Below the pieces are notes generated by a model that was not told where the DNA came from, made no database searches, and saw nothing but the letters and a program-made list of their open reading frames with translations. From assembly GCA_046297455.1 (NCBI GenBank), contig JBKBIT010000003.1, positions 1 through 64,000 of the forward strand: DNA of 64,000 nucleotides, given 5' to 3'. The DNA comes from ZYF759 sp046297455 (GTDB lineage Bacteria; Pseudomonadota; Alphaproteobacteria; Rhizobiales; Rhizobiaceae). Positions 46,472 through 56,828 of the stretch are shown here, in pieces. Positions within the stretch are counted from its first letter, which is position 1. Every line of letters starts with the position of its first letter. The position numbers and the translations under genes were made by a program.

Positions 46472-48343
46472 CTATTCAGCAGCGATCTCCCGCGAAGTCT
46501 CGCCCTCGTCGGTGACCAGGAAACCGCCGGACTGACGCTGCCACAGCTGCGCGTAGATGCCGCCGGCGGCAAGCAGTTCGTCATGCGTGCCTTCCTCGAC
46601 CACATGGCCCTTGTCCATGACCACCAGGCGGTCCATCGCGGCGATGGTGGAAAGGCGGTGGGCGATGGCGATCACCGTCTTGCCCTCCATGAGCCGGTAG
46701 AGGTTTTCCTGGATCGCCGCCTCGACCTCCGAATCGAGCGCGGAGGTCGCCTCGTCGAGGATCAGGATCGGCGCGTCCTTGAGCATGACGCGGGCGATGG
46801 CGATACGCTGGCGCTGCCCGCCCGAGAGCTTCACACCGCGTTCGCCGACATGGGCGTCATAGCCGCGGCGGCCCTGCGGGTCGGACAGTTCCTTGATGAA
46901 CTCGCCCGCCTCCGCCTTGCGGGCAGCCTCGAGCATCATTTCTTCGGTGGCATCGGGCCGGCCGTAGAGGATGTTGTCGCTGACCGATCGGTGCAGGAGC
47001 GAGGTATCCTGGGTAACGACGCCGATATGGGCACGCAGCGAATCCTGCGTCACTTCGGCGATGTCCTGCCCGTCGATCAATACTCGGCCCCCCTCGATGT
47101 CGTAGAAGCGAAGGAGCAGGTTGACGAGCGTCGACTTGCCGGCACCGGAACGCCCAACGACGCCGATCTTCTCGCCCGGCGCGATCTTGAGCGAGAGGTT
47201 CTCGATCACGCCCTTCTGCTTTCCATAGTGGAAGCGGACATGGTCGAACTCGATCTCGCCGCGGGTGACAACAAGCTCCTTGGCGTTGGGCTTGTCCTCG
47301 ACCAGATGCGGCAAGGAGATCGAGTTGATGCCATCGCGCACCGTGCCGATATTCTCGAACAGTTGCGACAGCTCCCACATGATCCACTGCGACATGCCCC
47401 AGAGCCTCAACACGAGGCCCAGCGCAACGGCCACTGCGCCAACGCTGACCACGCCGCCGATCCAGAGCCAGATGCCGATGGCGCCGACAAGGAACAGACA
47501 GGTGGAGTTGAGCACGTACAGGAGACCGTAAAGGCCGGTGATCTTGCGCATCTGCGCGTAGACCGTCTCCAGAAACCCGTTCATGCCCTCCTTGGCGTAG
47601 CTCGCCTCGCGGCGGGCGTGGGAGAAGAGCTTGACCGTCTGGATGTTCGAGTAGCTGTCGACGACGCGTCCGGTCATGATCGATCGGGCGTCCGCCTGTC
47701 GCTCAGCGATCTCGCCCAGCCGCGGGATAAAGTAGCGCATCAGGAAGACATAACCGACGAGCCAGCCGGCAAGCGGCAGAGCAAGCCGCCAGTCGGCGGC
47801 ACCGACCAGCACCAGCATGCCGAGGAAGTACACGACGACGTAGTTGAGAATGTCGACCAGCTTGATGACCGTCTCGCGCACGGCGAGCGCGGTCTGCATC
47901 AGCTTGGTGGCGATGCGGCCGGCGAATTCGTCCTGATAGAAGGTCATCGACTGTTTGAGCAGGTAGCGGTGTACCTGCCAGCGGATGCGCATGGGGTAGT
48001 TGCCCATAAGCACCTGCTGGCTGATCAGCGACTGCAATAGGACAATGCTGGGCAGGACGAACAGCACGATCACGGCCATGCCGGCGAGCCGCCAGCCTTC
48101 TTCGGCCAGAAATGTTTCCCTATCGCGATCGGCCAGCCAGTCGACGATGTTGCCCAGGAAGGCAAACATCGAGACTTCGATGATGGCGATCAAGGCGACC
48201 AGAATCGCCATGATCGACAGATAAAGCCAGGAACCCTTCGTGTAGTGAAGGCAGAAGGCCACCAGCGTGCGCGGCGGTTCTACCGGCTCGTCGGGAGGGA
48301 AGGGATCCAGTCGTTTTTCAAACCAACCAAACATTGCGTTCAT
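46472..48343 (-). CDS. ABC exporter half-transporter, paralogue of the next gene
   Basis: 623 aa from the ATG at 48343 (MNAMFGWFEKRLDPFP). A six-helix exporter domain is followed by a complete ATPase (Walker A GRSGAGKST, signature LSGGQ, Walker B ILILDE, H-loop AHRLST). The last ~80 residues are nearly the same as in the downstream paralogue (both have QSGGFL near the end), indicating duplication. Substrate unknown. The start is 4 bp after the stop of the small 92-aa gene upstream. Confidence 0.92.
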   Translation of the reverse strand: MNAMFGWFEKRLDPFPPDEPVEPPRTLVAFCLHYTKGSWLYLSIMAILVALIAIIEVSMFAFLGNIVDWLADRDRETFLAEEGWRLAGMAVIVLFVLPSIVLLQSLISQQVLMGNYPMRIRWQVHRYLLKQSMTFYQDEFAGRIATKLMQTALAVRETVIKLVDILNYVVVYFLGMLVLVGAADWRLALPLAGWLVGYVFLMRYFIPRLGEIAERQADARSIMTGRVVDSYSNIQTVKLFSHARREASYAKEGMNGFLETVYAQMRKITGLYGLLYVLNSTCLFLVGAIGIWLWIGGVVSVGAVAVALGLVLRLWGMSQWIMWELSQLFENIGTVRDGINSISLPHLVEDKPNAKELVVTRGEIEFDHVRFHYGKQKGVIENLSLKIAPGEKIGVVGRSGAGKSTLVNLLLRFYDIEGGRVLIDGQDIAEVTQDSLRAHIGVVTQDTSLLHRSVSDNILYGRPDATEEMMLEAARKAEAGEFIKELSDPQGRRGYDAHVGERGVKLSGGQRQRIAIARVMLKDAPILILDEATSALDSEVEAAIQENLYRLMEGKTVIAIAHRLSTIAAMDRLVVMDKGHVVEEGTHDELLAAGGIYAQLWQRQSGGFLVTDEGETSREIAAE

Positions 48344-48347
48344 CTCA

Positions 48348-48626
48348 TCATTTGTGCCCGCTGCGCGGACCAATATGTGTCTTGCCCGGTGCGCCTTTCG
48401 CGGGCGCGGCTGGGCGCTCCGTTCGCGCCTGCCGGGCTGTGTCCTTCGCCGAAAACCCGCCGCCCTGTTCAGGCATTCTTGGTGGCATGTTGCCACCGAG
48501 CACCTGTTTGAATGCCGCCGAAAGATTCTCGTCGGTCCTGAAGGGCAATGCCGGTGGCAGGCCGGCGGCGGAAAGCGTGTCAGGGGCCAGGCCCTTGGGG
48601 CCCGTCTTCTTGAAACCGGATGGCAT
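48348..48626 (-). CDS. Small hypothetical protein coupled to ABC exporter gene
   Basis: 92 aa, Pro/Gly/Lys-rich (MPSGFKKTGPKGLAPDTL...). The ATG has GAGGA about 10 bases upstream and the stop is 4 bp before the ABC start, which suggests coupling. No domain, signal peptide or membrane segment seen. A lack of folded-domain character keeps confidence moderate. Confidence 0.5.
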   Translation of the reverse strand: MPSGFKKTGPKGLAPDTLSAAGLPPALPFRTDENLSAAFKQVLGGNMPPRMPEQGGGFSAKDTARQARTERPAAPAKGAPGKTHIGPRSGHK

Positions 48627-48718
48627 GGTGCAATTCCTCGTCGTTCGGAAACGGAGTTCCGGCGGGCATCGGGACCATGCTTTTCAGTTGGTGAAGAAAG
48701 GTCGTTCCGAACCCGCCG

Positions 48719-48775
48719 TCAGGCGATCCGCTGCTCGCGCAAGCGGACGAAGGCGATGCACATCCGGTAGTCCAT
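48719..48775 (-). CDS. Very short open frame with strong ribosome site
   Basis: Encodes 18 aa (MDYRMCIAFVRLREQRIA) with a perfect GGAGG five bases before ATG, 93 bp before the 92-aa gene on the same strand. Could be a small protein or leader for the downstream ABC genes; no stalling motif is obvious. Confidence 0.3.
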   Translation of the reverse strand: MDYRMCIAFVRLREQRIA

Positions 48776-49038
48776 TCATGCCTCCATCGGTTCGAGTTGA
48801 CGTTGCGGGCGCTATACGCCCATTGCGGTGACTTGACCAGAGGGAGGAGCGCCGTGACAGCGCCATGCTGACAGGCTGTGACGTTTGAGACACGCCGATG
48901 CAGATCGAAACGGCGGCTTTCTCCAAGGTGCTTGCAGGACACGCGCCCTTCCTTTCATTTCCTGTTCGTCGAAAGGGGCTACCTCCTCAACCATGATTGA
49001 GGTCAAGCTCGATTTTTGCAGATAAGGGCAGGGCGGTG
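48776..49038. other. Intergenic region before trmL
   Basis: About 260 bp with divergent promoters for the ABC set and trmL. Nothing else was identified; longer open frames here look like antisense shadows. Confidence 0.4.
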
Positions 49039-49536
49039 ATGATCGAACAGACAGAACCAGTTCAGACTGGCGAAGCCAAGGCGCCGCGCATCGCTCTCTA
49101 TCAGCCGGACATCGCCGGCAATACGGGGGCGATATTGAGGCTCGGCGCCTGCATGGGGATGGGTGTCGACATTATCGGTCCGGCGGGCTTCGACATGTCC
49201 GACCGGACGCTGAAGCGCGCCGGGATGGACTATCTTGAGATGGCCGCACTGACACGGCACGTGGACTGGACTTCGTTCGAGGCCTGGCGGACTGCGAACC
49301 GACGCAGGCTGGTGCTTTTCACCACACGTGGGGCAAGCTCGCTATGGGATTTCGCCTTCTCATCGGACGATCTGCTGCTGTTCGGTCGCGAATCGGCGGG
49401 TGTCCCGGAACATGTCCACGAAGCTGCAGATGCCGCTCTCCTCATCCCGATGCCAGGCGGTGGACGCAGTCTCAATCTGGCGATGAGCGCGGCCATCGCC
49501 GCCGGCGAGGCCTTGCGGCAGCTTAGCCAGCACTAG
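49039..49536 (+). CDS. trmL: tRNA (cytidine(34)-2'-O)-methyltransferase
   Basis: 165 aa from ATG 49039 (GGGCGGTG precedes). A SPOUT-class methyltransferase with deep trefoil-knot motifs: IALYQPDIAGNTGAILRLGA at the start, LLLFGRESAGVPE, then IPMPGGGRSLNLAMSAAIAAGEA. It methylates the wobble base of certain tRNA-Leu species, keeping anticodon function. Usual neighbour of petABC in rhizobia. Confidence 0.93.
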   Translation: MIEQTEPVQTGEAKAPRIALYQPDIAGNTGAILRLGACMGMGVDIIGPAGFDMSDRTLKRAGMDYLEMAALTRHVDWTSFEAWRTANRRRLVLFTTRGASSLWDFAFSSDDLLLFGRESAGVPEHVHEAADAALLIPMPGGGRSLNLAMSAAIAAGEALRQLSQH

Positions 49537-49822
49537 AGGAACCACTGCGAATGCTGGCTGTTGCGGCTGCCACAGGTCCCCGATGTCACTCGACGCAAGC
49601 GTGTTTGCACCTGCTGCCGGCGCCGGGTCATGAAGTCGATGGGGAGAGCCGCGACAATCTGCCGTCATTGCCTTGTCGCGTATGGACAATCGCAACGCCC
49701 GCGCATAGAAACCTTCGCCAACTGTAGGGGGAGTCTACAGCTCGATGGGCGTGTGCGCCCAAAGAGGCCTGTTGCCAGCAATGGACGACTCTCCATCCGA
49801 ACGAGGCAAGAGGACAAGTCCC
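49537..49822. other. Intergenic region upstream of petA
   Basis: About 285 bp; should hold the pet operon promoter. A candidate alternative petA start (ATG 49781) falls inside it. No other structure recognised. Confidence 0.4.
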
Positions 49823-50398
49823 GTGAGCGCCAACGAAAAGACCGAGGAAGCCACCGAGCACAACCGCCGCGATTTTCTCTACATCGCAACCGGCATGGCC
49901 GGTGTCGTCGGTGTGGCCGGTGCGGTATGGCCCTTCATCGATCAGCTTCGCCCCGATGCCTCGACGCTGGCCGTTGCGCAGATCGACGTCGATCTGTCGG
50001 CTGTCGAGCCCGGCATGGCGATCACCGCGATGTGGCGCGGCAAGCCCGTCTTCATCCGCAACCGAACCGAAGCCGAAATCGAGGCAGCCCGCGCTACCCC
50101 GCTCGAACAGTTGCCCGACCGGCTCGCGCGCAATGACAATCTGCCCGCCGACACGCCGGCGGACGACATTGGTCGATCGGCGGGCGAGGGTCGCGAGAAC
50201 TGGCTGGTGATGGTTGGCGTCTGCACACATCTCGGCTGCGTGCCGTTGAGCCAGGCCGGTGAATACGGCGCCTGGTTCTGCCCCTGCCACGGTTCGCACT
50301 ACGACACGGCCGGCCGCATTCGGCGCGGTCCCGCACCGGAAAACCTTCATATTCCGGTCTACGAATTCATCTCCGACACGGTCATCAGGATCGGCTAA
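49823..50398 (+). CDS. petA: Ubiquinol-cytochrome c reductase iron-sulfur subunit
   Basis: 191 aa from GTG 49823, chosen for the AGAGGA ribosome site and because the mature Rieske protein then starts with a TAT-like NRRDFLYIATG. One TM helix (~20-38). Rieske cluster ligands C134/H136 (CTHLGC) and C153/H156 (CPCHGSHY); the other two Cys form the disulfide. Electron transfer from ubiquinol to cytochrome c1 on the periplasmic side of the bc1 complex. First gene of petABC. Confidence 0.96.
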   Translation: MSANEKTEEATEHNRRDFLYIATGMAGVVGVAGAVWPFIDQLRPDASTLAVAQIDVDLSAVEPGMAITAMWRGKPVFIRNRTEAEIEAARATPLEQLPDRLARNDNLPADTPADDIGRSAGEGRENWLVMVGVCTHLGCVPLSQAGEYGAWFCPCHGSHYDTAGRIRRGPAPENLHIPVYEFISDTVIRIG

Positions 50399-50419
50399 GC
50401 GACAAAGAGAGCATCTGAC

Positions 50420-51706
50420 ATGAGCGGTGGACACTCTACCTATACGCCTAAAACCGGTCTCGGGCGCTGGATGGATGCGCGCCTGCCGCTGCCAAGGCTG
50501 GTCTATGATTCCTTCGTCGCCTATCCCGTTCCGCGCAACCTGAACTACGCCTATACCTTCGGTGGGATTCTCTCCATCATGCTGGTGGTTCAGATTGTGA
50601 CCGGCATCGTGCTGGCGATGCATTATGCCCCGGCGACGAGCCTCGCCTTCGATTCGGTCGAGCACATCATGCGCGACGTGAATTCGGGCTGGCTGATGCG
50701 TTACCTGCACGCCAACGGCGCTTCGTTCTTCTTCATTGCCGTCTATATCCACATCTTCCGCGGCCTCTATTACGGCTCCTACAAGGCGCCTCGCGAGCTT
50801 CTGTGGATCCTCGGCGTGATCATCTATCTCCTCATGATGGCCACGGCCTTCATGGGTTACGTGCTTCCCTGGGGACAGATGAGCTTCTGGGGCGCCACCG
50901 TCATCACCGGCTTCTTTTCGGCGATCCCTGTGGTAGGCGAGTCGATCCAGCAGTTGCTGCTGGGTGGTTTCGCCGTCGACAATCCGACACTCAACCGCTT
51001 CTTCTCGCTGCACTACCTGCTGCCGTTCATGATTGCCGGCGTGGTCGTTCTGCATGTCTGGGCGCTGCACGTGACTGGGCAGACAAACCCCACCGGCATC
51101 GAGGTGAAGTCGAAGACGGACACGTTGCCCTTCACGCCCTACGCGACCATCAAGGATGGTTTCGCGATGGTCGTGTTCTTCTTCGTGTTCCTCTACTTCG
51201 TGTTCTACATTCCGAACTATCTCGGCCACGCGGACAACTACATCCCTGCCGATCCGCTGGTAACGCCCGCTCACATCGTGCCGGAGTGGTACTTCCTGCC
51301 CTTCTACGCGATCCTGCGTGCCATCACCTTCGACATCGGGCCGATCTCGGCAGCGCTGGGCGGCGTGCTTGCGATGTTCGGCGCCATTGCTGTGCTGTTC
51401 TTCGTACCCTGGCTCGACACCTCTCGGGTTCGCTCGGCGGTCTACCGTCCGTGGTACAAGCTGTTCTTCTGGCTTTTCGTCATCAACGCGGTGTTCATGG
51501 GCTGGCTCGGTTCAAAGCCGGCTGAGGGCATCTACGTTGCGCTGGCCCAGGTTGGCACCTTCTATTACTTCGCCTTCTTCCTGATCATCATGCCGATCCT
51601 CGGCCTGGTCGAGACGCCGCGTCGCCTGCCCAACTCGATCACCGAAGCGGTGTTGGAGAAGAATGGGGCCAAGGCCGGCCAGCCCGCCACCGAGACCCAA
51701 AGCTGA
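50420..51706 (+). CDS. petB: Cytochrome b of the bc1 complex
   Basis: 428 aa, eight hydrophobic helices. Haem-ligand histidine pairs occur in helices B and D (RYLHANGASFFF; HYLLPFMIAG with HVWALH), and the Qo-site PEWY motif is present (VPEWYFLPFYA). Quinol oxidation and the Q cycle in the inner membrane. It is 21 bp after petA and 29 bp before petC. Confidence 0.97.
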   Translation: MSGGHSTYTPKTGLGRWMDARLPLPRLVYDSFVAYPVPRNLNYAYTFGGILSIMLVVQIVTGIVLAMHYAPATSLAFDSVEHIMRDVNSGWLMRYLHANGASFFFIAVYIHIFRGLYYGSYKAPRELLWILGVIIYLLMMATAFMGYVLPWGQMSFWGATVITGFFSAIPVVGESIQQLLLGGFAVDNPTLNRFFSLHYLLPFMIAGVVVLHVWALHVTGQTNPTGIEVKSKTDTLPFTPYATIKDGFAMVVFFFVFLYFVFYIPNYLGHADNYIPADPLVTPAHIVPEWYFLPFYAILRAITFDIGPISAALGGVLAMFGAIAVLFFVPWLDTSRVRSAVYRPWYKLFFWLFVINAVFMGWLGSKPAEGIYVALAQVGTFYYFAFFLIIMPILGLVETPRRLPNSITEAVLEKNGAKAGQPATETQS

Positions 51707-51735
51707 GAGCGCACCGGCAGACAAGGACCGTTAAA

Positions 51736-52563
51736 ATGAAGACTTTCCTCAAGGGGCTGACCGCGCTTGGACTGGGACTGGGCTTGAGCCTTGGCGCGCA
51801 GGCTGCCGAATACCCGATCAACGAGCCGATCGAGCAGAGCTGGTCTTTCGCAGGGCCCTTCGGGACCTATGACAAGGGTCAGCTGCAGCGTGGCTTCCAG
51901 GTCTATCGCGAGGCCTGTGCAGCCTGTCACGGGCTGAACCGCGTAGCCTTCCGCAATCTGGCTGCGCTTGGCTACAGCGAGCAGCAGATCATCGCGCTGG
52001 CAGCCGAATACGAGGTCGAGGACGGCCCGGATTCGTTTGGTGACATGTTCTTCCGTCCCGCCATTCCCGCGGACAGGTTCCCGTCGCCGTTCCCGAACCC
52101 TCAGGCGGCGGCTGCCGCCAACAACGGCGCGGTTCCGCCGGACCTGTCGCTGATGGCGAAGGCACGTGCGGCAGAGCGTGGTTTTCCGCGCTTCGTGATC
52201 GACATCTTCACGCAGTACGAAGCGCTTGGCGCCGACTACATCTATTCTTTGCTGCAGGGCTATCAGGATCCGCCAGACGGCTACGAGCTGCAGCCGGGAA
52301 CCTACTACAATCCCTATTTCCTCTCGGGCACGTCGCTCTCCATGCCGATGCCCTTCCAGGACGGCATGCTGTCCTACAATGACGGATCGCCAGAGACGGT
52401 GTCGCAGTATTCACGCGATGTCGCGGCGTTCCTGATGTGGGCGGCCGAACCGCATCTGGAGACCCGCAAGCGGACCGGCTTCGTGGTGATGATCTTCCTG
52501 CTGCTGTTCGGCGGACTGGTCTACATGACCAAGCGCAAGGTGTGGTCGTCCGTCCAGCACTGA
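51736..52563 (+). CDS. petC: Cytochrome c1 of the bc1 complex
   Basis: 275 aa. Signal peptide ending QAA at ~24; haem attachment CAACH at 61-65; distal Met region in SMPMPFQDGML; a C-terminal TM helix (~250-268; VVMIFLLLFGGLVYM) anchors it. Carries electrons to the soluble or membrane cytochrome c. Last gene of petABC, followed by a strong terminator. Confidence 0.96.
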   Translation: MKTFLKGLTALGLGLGLSLGAQAAEYPINEPIEQSWSFAGPFGTYDKGQLQRGFQVYREACAACHGLNRVAFRNLAALGYSEQQIIALAAEYEVEDGPDSFGDMFFRPAIPADRFPSPFPNPQAAAAANNGAVPPDLSLMAKARAAERGFPRFVIDIFTQYEALGADYIYSLLQGYQDPPDGYELQPGTYYNPYFLSGTSLSMPMPFQDGMLSYNDGSPETVSQYSRDVAAFLMWAAEPHLETRKRTGFVVMIFLLLFGGLVYMTKRKVWSSVQH

Positions 52564-52593
52564 TCGGGGACCGCTTCGCCAACCTATCGACAG

Positions 52594-52617
52594 GGGCGCC
52601 CTTGAGGCGCCCTTTTT
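52594..52617 (+). terminator. Rho-independent terminator of petABC
   Basis: GGGCGCC (52594-52600) pairs with GGCGCCC (52606-52612) around a 5-nt loop, followed by five T. Confidence 0.9.
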
Positions 52618-52695
52618 GCGTCTGCAAGTTTGTCTTCGACTTCGCGATTGGCATGTTGCATGTAGTGTGGGACGACTACTCAGGCTCCGGGCGAC

Positions 52696-53241
52696 ATGAA
52701 ACCATCCCTCGAAACGACGCTGCTTTCGGCGATCCGCAACATTCCCGACTATCCCAAGCCGGGCATCATGTTCCGCGACATCACCACACTGCTGGGCGAT
52801 GCGCGCGCGTTCCGCCGTGCCGTGGACGAACTGGTCCATCCCTATGCCGGAATGAAGGTCGACAAGATTGCCGGCATCGAGGCGCGTGGGTTCATCCTCG
52901 GCGGGGCGATCGCGCACCAGCTGTCGGCCGGTTTCATCCCGATCCGCAAAAAGGGCAAGCTGCCGCACGACACGGTGCGGGTCGCCTACAGCCTCGAATA
53001 CGGCATCGACGAGATGGAGATGCACAAGGATGCGGTGCAGCCGGGGGAGAAGGTGATCCTCGTCGACGATCTGATCGCCACCGGCGGCACGGCTGAAGGC
53101 GCCGTCAAGCTTTTGACCCAGATGGGGGCGGAGATCGTGGCGGCCTGCTTCGTCATCGACCTACCGGATCTCGGCGGGCGGGCAAAGCTCGAGGCGCTGG
53201 GGGTGGACGTCAACACGCTTATCGCGTTCGAGGGGCACTGA
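52696..53241 (+). CDS. apt: Adenine phosphoribosyltransferase
   Basis: 181 aa. The PRPP-binding motif VILVDDLIATGGTA is complete. Family blocks DYPKPGIMFRDITTLL and IEARGFILGG identify it as APRT, which recycles adenine to AMP. Cytoplasmic homodimer. Own promoter expected after the pet terminator. Confidence 0.97.
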   Translation: MKPSLETTLLSAIRNIPDYPKPGIMFRDITTLLGDARAFRRAVDELVHPYAGMKVDKIAGIEARGFILGGAIAHQLSAGFIPIRKKGKLPHDTVRVAYSLEYGIDEMEMHKDAVQPGEKVILVDDLIATGGTAEGAVKLLTQMGAEIVAACFVIDLPDLGGRAKLEALGVDVNTLIAFEGH

Positions 53242-53365
53242 AGCCAGGGAACGTTCGCCGTGCGTGGCGCGCGCAGTCGGCAGAACTGCCGGCGCGGGCG
53301 GATTGACAGGCGGCAGGGCGGGCGTACTCTCCCGGCCCATAGGGCAGCGGATCCGGAGAGGTTCC

Positions 53366-54286
53366 ATGCACGCCTACCGGGATGTTCACAGAGTCATCGA
53401 GTACCGCAGGAACTTTGCAAAGGTGCTTGCGCTGTCGCTGGGTGGGCTATGCCTGTCGCTGTTCATATTTGTCACGGGCCGAGTTGAGGGTTGGGTGGCA
53501 CTTGCCACCTGGGTTCTTCTCGTCGCCGGCGGCGCGGGGCTGGCCTGGGCGGGTTGGCGCACCGTCTTTCCGGGTCGTCCCATGCTCGCGCTCTACCCGC
53601 AAGGCCTGATCTGGAACGCCGGCAGCGGCGAGGTGCCCATTCCCTGGAGCGAGGTACAGGGGATCGATACGGTCAGCTACACGGTCGTCGGCCGCGCCTA
53701 TGGGGGCAGCTACGAGCAGCGGCTGAAAAATATCACCATGGTGCTTGTCTCGCGCGACTTCTACGACGCCAGGATCGATCCCGGGTCGGATTTCAAGCGA
53801 GGGCCCTACTGGGACTGGTTATTCCGCCCTCAGGGCGAATTCGTTCAGGTCGCGCTGGTGCATGACATATTTGGCGTGTCTCACAGCGACGTGCGCGGGC
53901 CGATCGAGGCGCGCTGGAAGGCGTTCCGGGAGGCGGATGGACAACACGCGCCCCAGCCTGCCTATCCTGCGGAACCGCTGCGCCTTGGCGGCGGCGTGAA
54001 CCTGTATTCGTCATCGCACGTTGCGATGGTCGCGGTCCCCCTGATGATCTTCTTGGTGCTGGTGGGCAACATGGCGGGAGTCTGGGAGACGCCGGGCCAG
54101 AAGAACACGGGTATCCAGGCCGAGGAGCGGGCCGCGAGGGACAGTGAGTTGAATGCGTCGATCGAGCGGCATCGCCAGGCCCAGGAGGCGCTGTGGGAAC
54201 GTTTCGAAGAATCCCGCCAAAGAATGGACAGGATGGTGGAGGGACTGGGAGAGCCCGACCCCGCCGATGACGCTAGTCCGCCTTGA
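53366..54286 (+). CDS. Hypothetical membrane protein
   Basis: 306 aa from the ATG with GGAGAGG upstream; the frame open to 53264 lacks one. Two TM helices near the N-terminus (~16-36, 44-62) and one near 215-235 (VAMVAVPLMIFLVLVG), with a charged coiled-coil-like tail (ERAARDSELNASIERHRQAQEALWERF). The middle (ALYPQGLIWNAGSGEVPIPW) has the feel of a PH-like membrane protein (the STM3941 type), but this is a guess. Its end overlaps the convergent MaoC gene by 14 bp. Confidence 0.75.
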   Translation: MHAYRDVHRVIEYRRNFAKVLALSLGGLCLSLFIFVTGRVEGWVALATWVLLVAGGAGLAWAGWRTVFPGRPMLALYPQGLIWNAGSGEVPIPWSEVQGIDTVSYTVVGRAYGGSYEQRLKNITMVLVSRDFYDARIDPGSDFKRGPYWDWLFRPQGEFVQVALVHDIFGVSHSDVRGPIEARWKAFREADGQHAPQPAYPAEPLRLGGGVNLYSSSHVAMVAVPLMIFLVLVGNMAGVWETPGQKNTGIQAEERAARDSELNASIERHRQAQEALWERFEESRQRMDRMVEGLGEPDPADDASPP

Positions 54287-54743
54287 CCAGCACCGCGTTA
54301 TCGAATTCCATCACCTTGTCGCCGCTCTGGTTGGTTGCCTCGGCGACGAGGGTCAACATGCGCCAGCCCGGCCTGCTGGCGAGCGGCCGATGGCCGGTCG
54401 CACGGCGGTAATACATGATCGTGTCGCCGGCATGGACCGGCCTCAGCCACTTCAGACCGGATATACCCGGCGACGGTCCGAATTGCGGAGCGTCGCCTGG
54501 GCCGGTCCATGGGCGGGGGTCTAGGTCCTCGCGCCAGGCGAGATTGAGCTTCATCCAGACCGCGCAAGTGTGCCACCCGGAAGCGCAGAGACCACCGAAG
54601 ACGCTTTTTTCGGCCTCAGCCTCGTCGACGTGAAAGCGCTGCGGGTCATACTTCGACGCGAATGCCTTGATCTCCTCGGCAGTGAAGGTGTGGCTGCCAA
54701 GCGTGATCGTCTCGCCGATACGGAAGAAGTGTTCGAGGCTCAT
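54273..54743 (-). CDS. MaoC-family (R)-specific hydratase, second of pair
   Basis: 156 aa with a single hot-dog fold. Catalytic Asp and His fit KYDPQRFHVDE, and GGLCASGWHT follows, as in R-specific enoyl-CoA hydratases and related MaoC dehydratases. Overlaps the upstream MaoC gene by 4 bp (ATGA). Two single-hot-dog proteins encoded together may associate as a heterodimer; substrate unknown. Confidence 0.88.
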   Translation of the reverse strand: MSLEHFFRIGETITLGSHTFTAEEIKAFASKYDPQRFHVDEAEAEKSVFGGLCASGWHTCAVWMKLNLAWREDLDPRPWTGPGDAPQFGPSPGISGLKWLRPVHAGDTIMYYRRATGHRPLASRPGWRMLTLVAEATNQSGDKVMEFDNAVLVKAD

Positions 54744-55198
54744 GCGGCTGCTTCGCGGGTGAGAAACATGCCGGTGTTCTTCAGCTCGAAAACCATTTCA
54801 CCGCGCTGATTGACCAGCTCGTGCCGGCAGGTGACGAAGCCCAGGCCCGGACGCGATGCAGACAGACGCAGATCTTCCACGACCGTCTTGCCGGTCAAGG
54901 TATCGCCCGCCAGGACAGGCTTCTTCCAGCGGGCATAATCGACGCCCGGCGCGCCCTGCGAGGTCGAGTCCAGCAGGAAGCCATCGCACATCATGCGCAT
55001 GAAGATGCAGCAGGTGTGCCAACCTGAGGCCGCGAGGCCGCCGAGAATGCTGGCCTTCCCGGCTTCCTCGTCGAGATGCATCGGCTGGGCATCGAATTCA
55101 CTTGCGAACTCGATGATTTCTTCGGCCGAGATCGTCCTGGAGCCAAGTTTCAACTCTTGTCCGACCTCGAAATCCTCGAAGGCCCACTTTGGCATCAT
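54740..55198 (-). CDS. MaoC-family (R)-specific hydratase, first of pair
   Basis: 152 aa from the ATG at 55198 seven bases after GGAGG. Hot-dog fold; catalytic pair in EFDAQPMHLDE, with GGLAASGWHT. Such enzymes hydrate 2-enoyl-CoAs or similar thioesters. The neighbouring gene gives no pathway clue. Confidence 0.88.
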   Translation of the reverse strand: MMPKWAFEDFEVGQELKLGSRTISAEEIIEFASEFDAQPMHLDEEAGKASILGGLAASGWHTCCIFMRMMCDGFLLDSTSQGAPGVDYARWKKPVLAGDTLTGKTVVEDLRLSASRPGLGFVTCRHELVNQRGEMVFELKNTGMFLTREAAA

Positions 55199-55270
55199 GC
55201 CCAATCCTCCCGGCCCATCACTCGTGTCGCGGCCAGTCCTTGCATCGGAGAGTCCCGGCCGGTCGTTTGA

Positions 55271-56374
<1,104 letters not shown>

Positions 56375-56387
56375 GATGTGAAGTGTC

Positions 56388-56828
56388 CTAATGGAGTGGA
56401 GGTCGTGGGGGGCTATGCCGGAATGGATTGACGATCGTCAACCCGCGAACGGCGTGGCCGTCGCGCATGTCCTCCGAAAGGAACTCGCGGCAGCCGAGTT
56501 CCATTGCCGAAGCAAGTAGCAGGCAGTCCCACCAAGCGTAGGCGGTTTCGAACCGAATGATGCGAGCGGCAGCGACAGTCTCTCGCGAGATTGGCGAGAT
56601 TCCCAGTGCGGAGAAGCCGTCTACGATCGCAAACACCTGCTCCGGCGGCATCGAAACCCGCTTCAGGAGAACATTGGTAATCTCGTTCATCACCTGAAGG
56701 TTCGAGGTGCCCAGTCCGGAACGATAGGCGTATCTTAGCCATTCCTCCGCCAGTCTCGATTTTGCGGGGTCCTGCTCTTCGACGGCGTAAAGAAAGACGT
56801 TACTGTCGATGAAGAGCTTATCTCTCAT
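56388..56828 (-). CDS. vapC: VapC-family PIN-domain toxin
   Basis: 146 aa. PIN ribonuclease fold: first catalytic Asp in FIDSNVFLYA (D8), a later acidic residue in DCLLLASAMELG, and the C-terminal DGHAVRGLTIVNPF. Typical VapC cleaves tRNA or rRNA in a Mg-dependent way. It overlaps the antitoxin gene by 11 bp, and is controlled from the operator upstream of that gene. Confidence 0.88.
   Translation of the reverse strand: MRDKLFIDSNVFLYAVEEQDPAKSRLAEEWLRYAYRSGLGTSNLQVMNEITNVLLKRVSMPPEQVFAIVDGFSALGISPISRETVAAARIIRFETAYAWWDCLLLASAMELGCREFLSEDMRDGHAVRGLTIVNPFRHSPPRPPLH

Noticed and set aside
46445..48040. 531-codon open frame antisense to the ABC exporter gene
   Set aside because: Mirror of a real gene; the real frame has all ABC motifs and the antisense product is His/Asp/Val-rich with no domain.
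48580..48942. 120-codon minus-strand frame across the intergenic region before the ABC set
   Set aside because: Composition is irregular and it overlaps the better-supported 92-aa gene and the short frame with a strong ribosome site.
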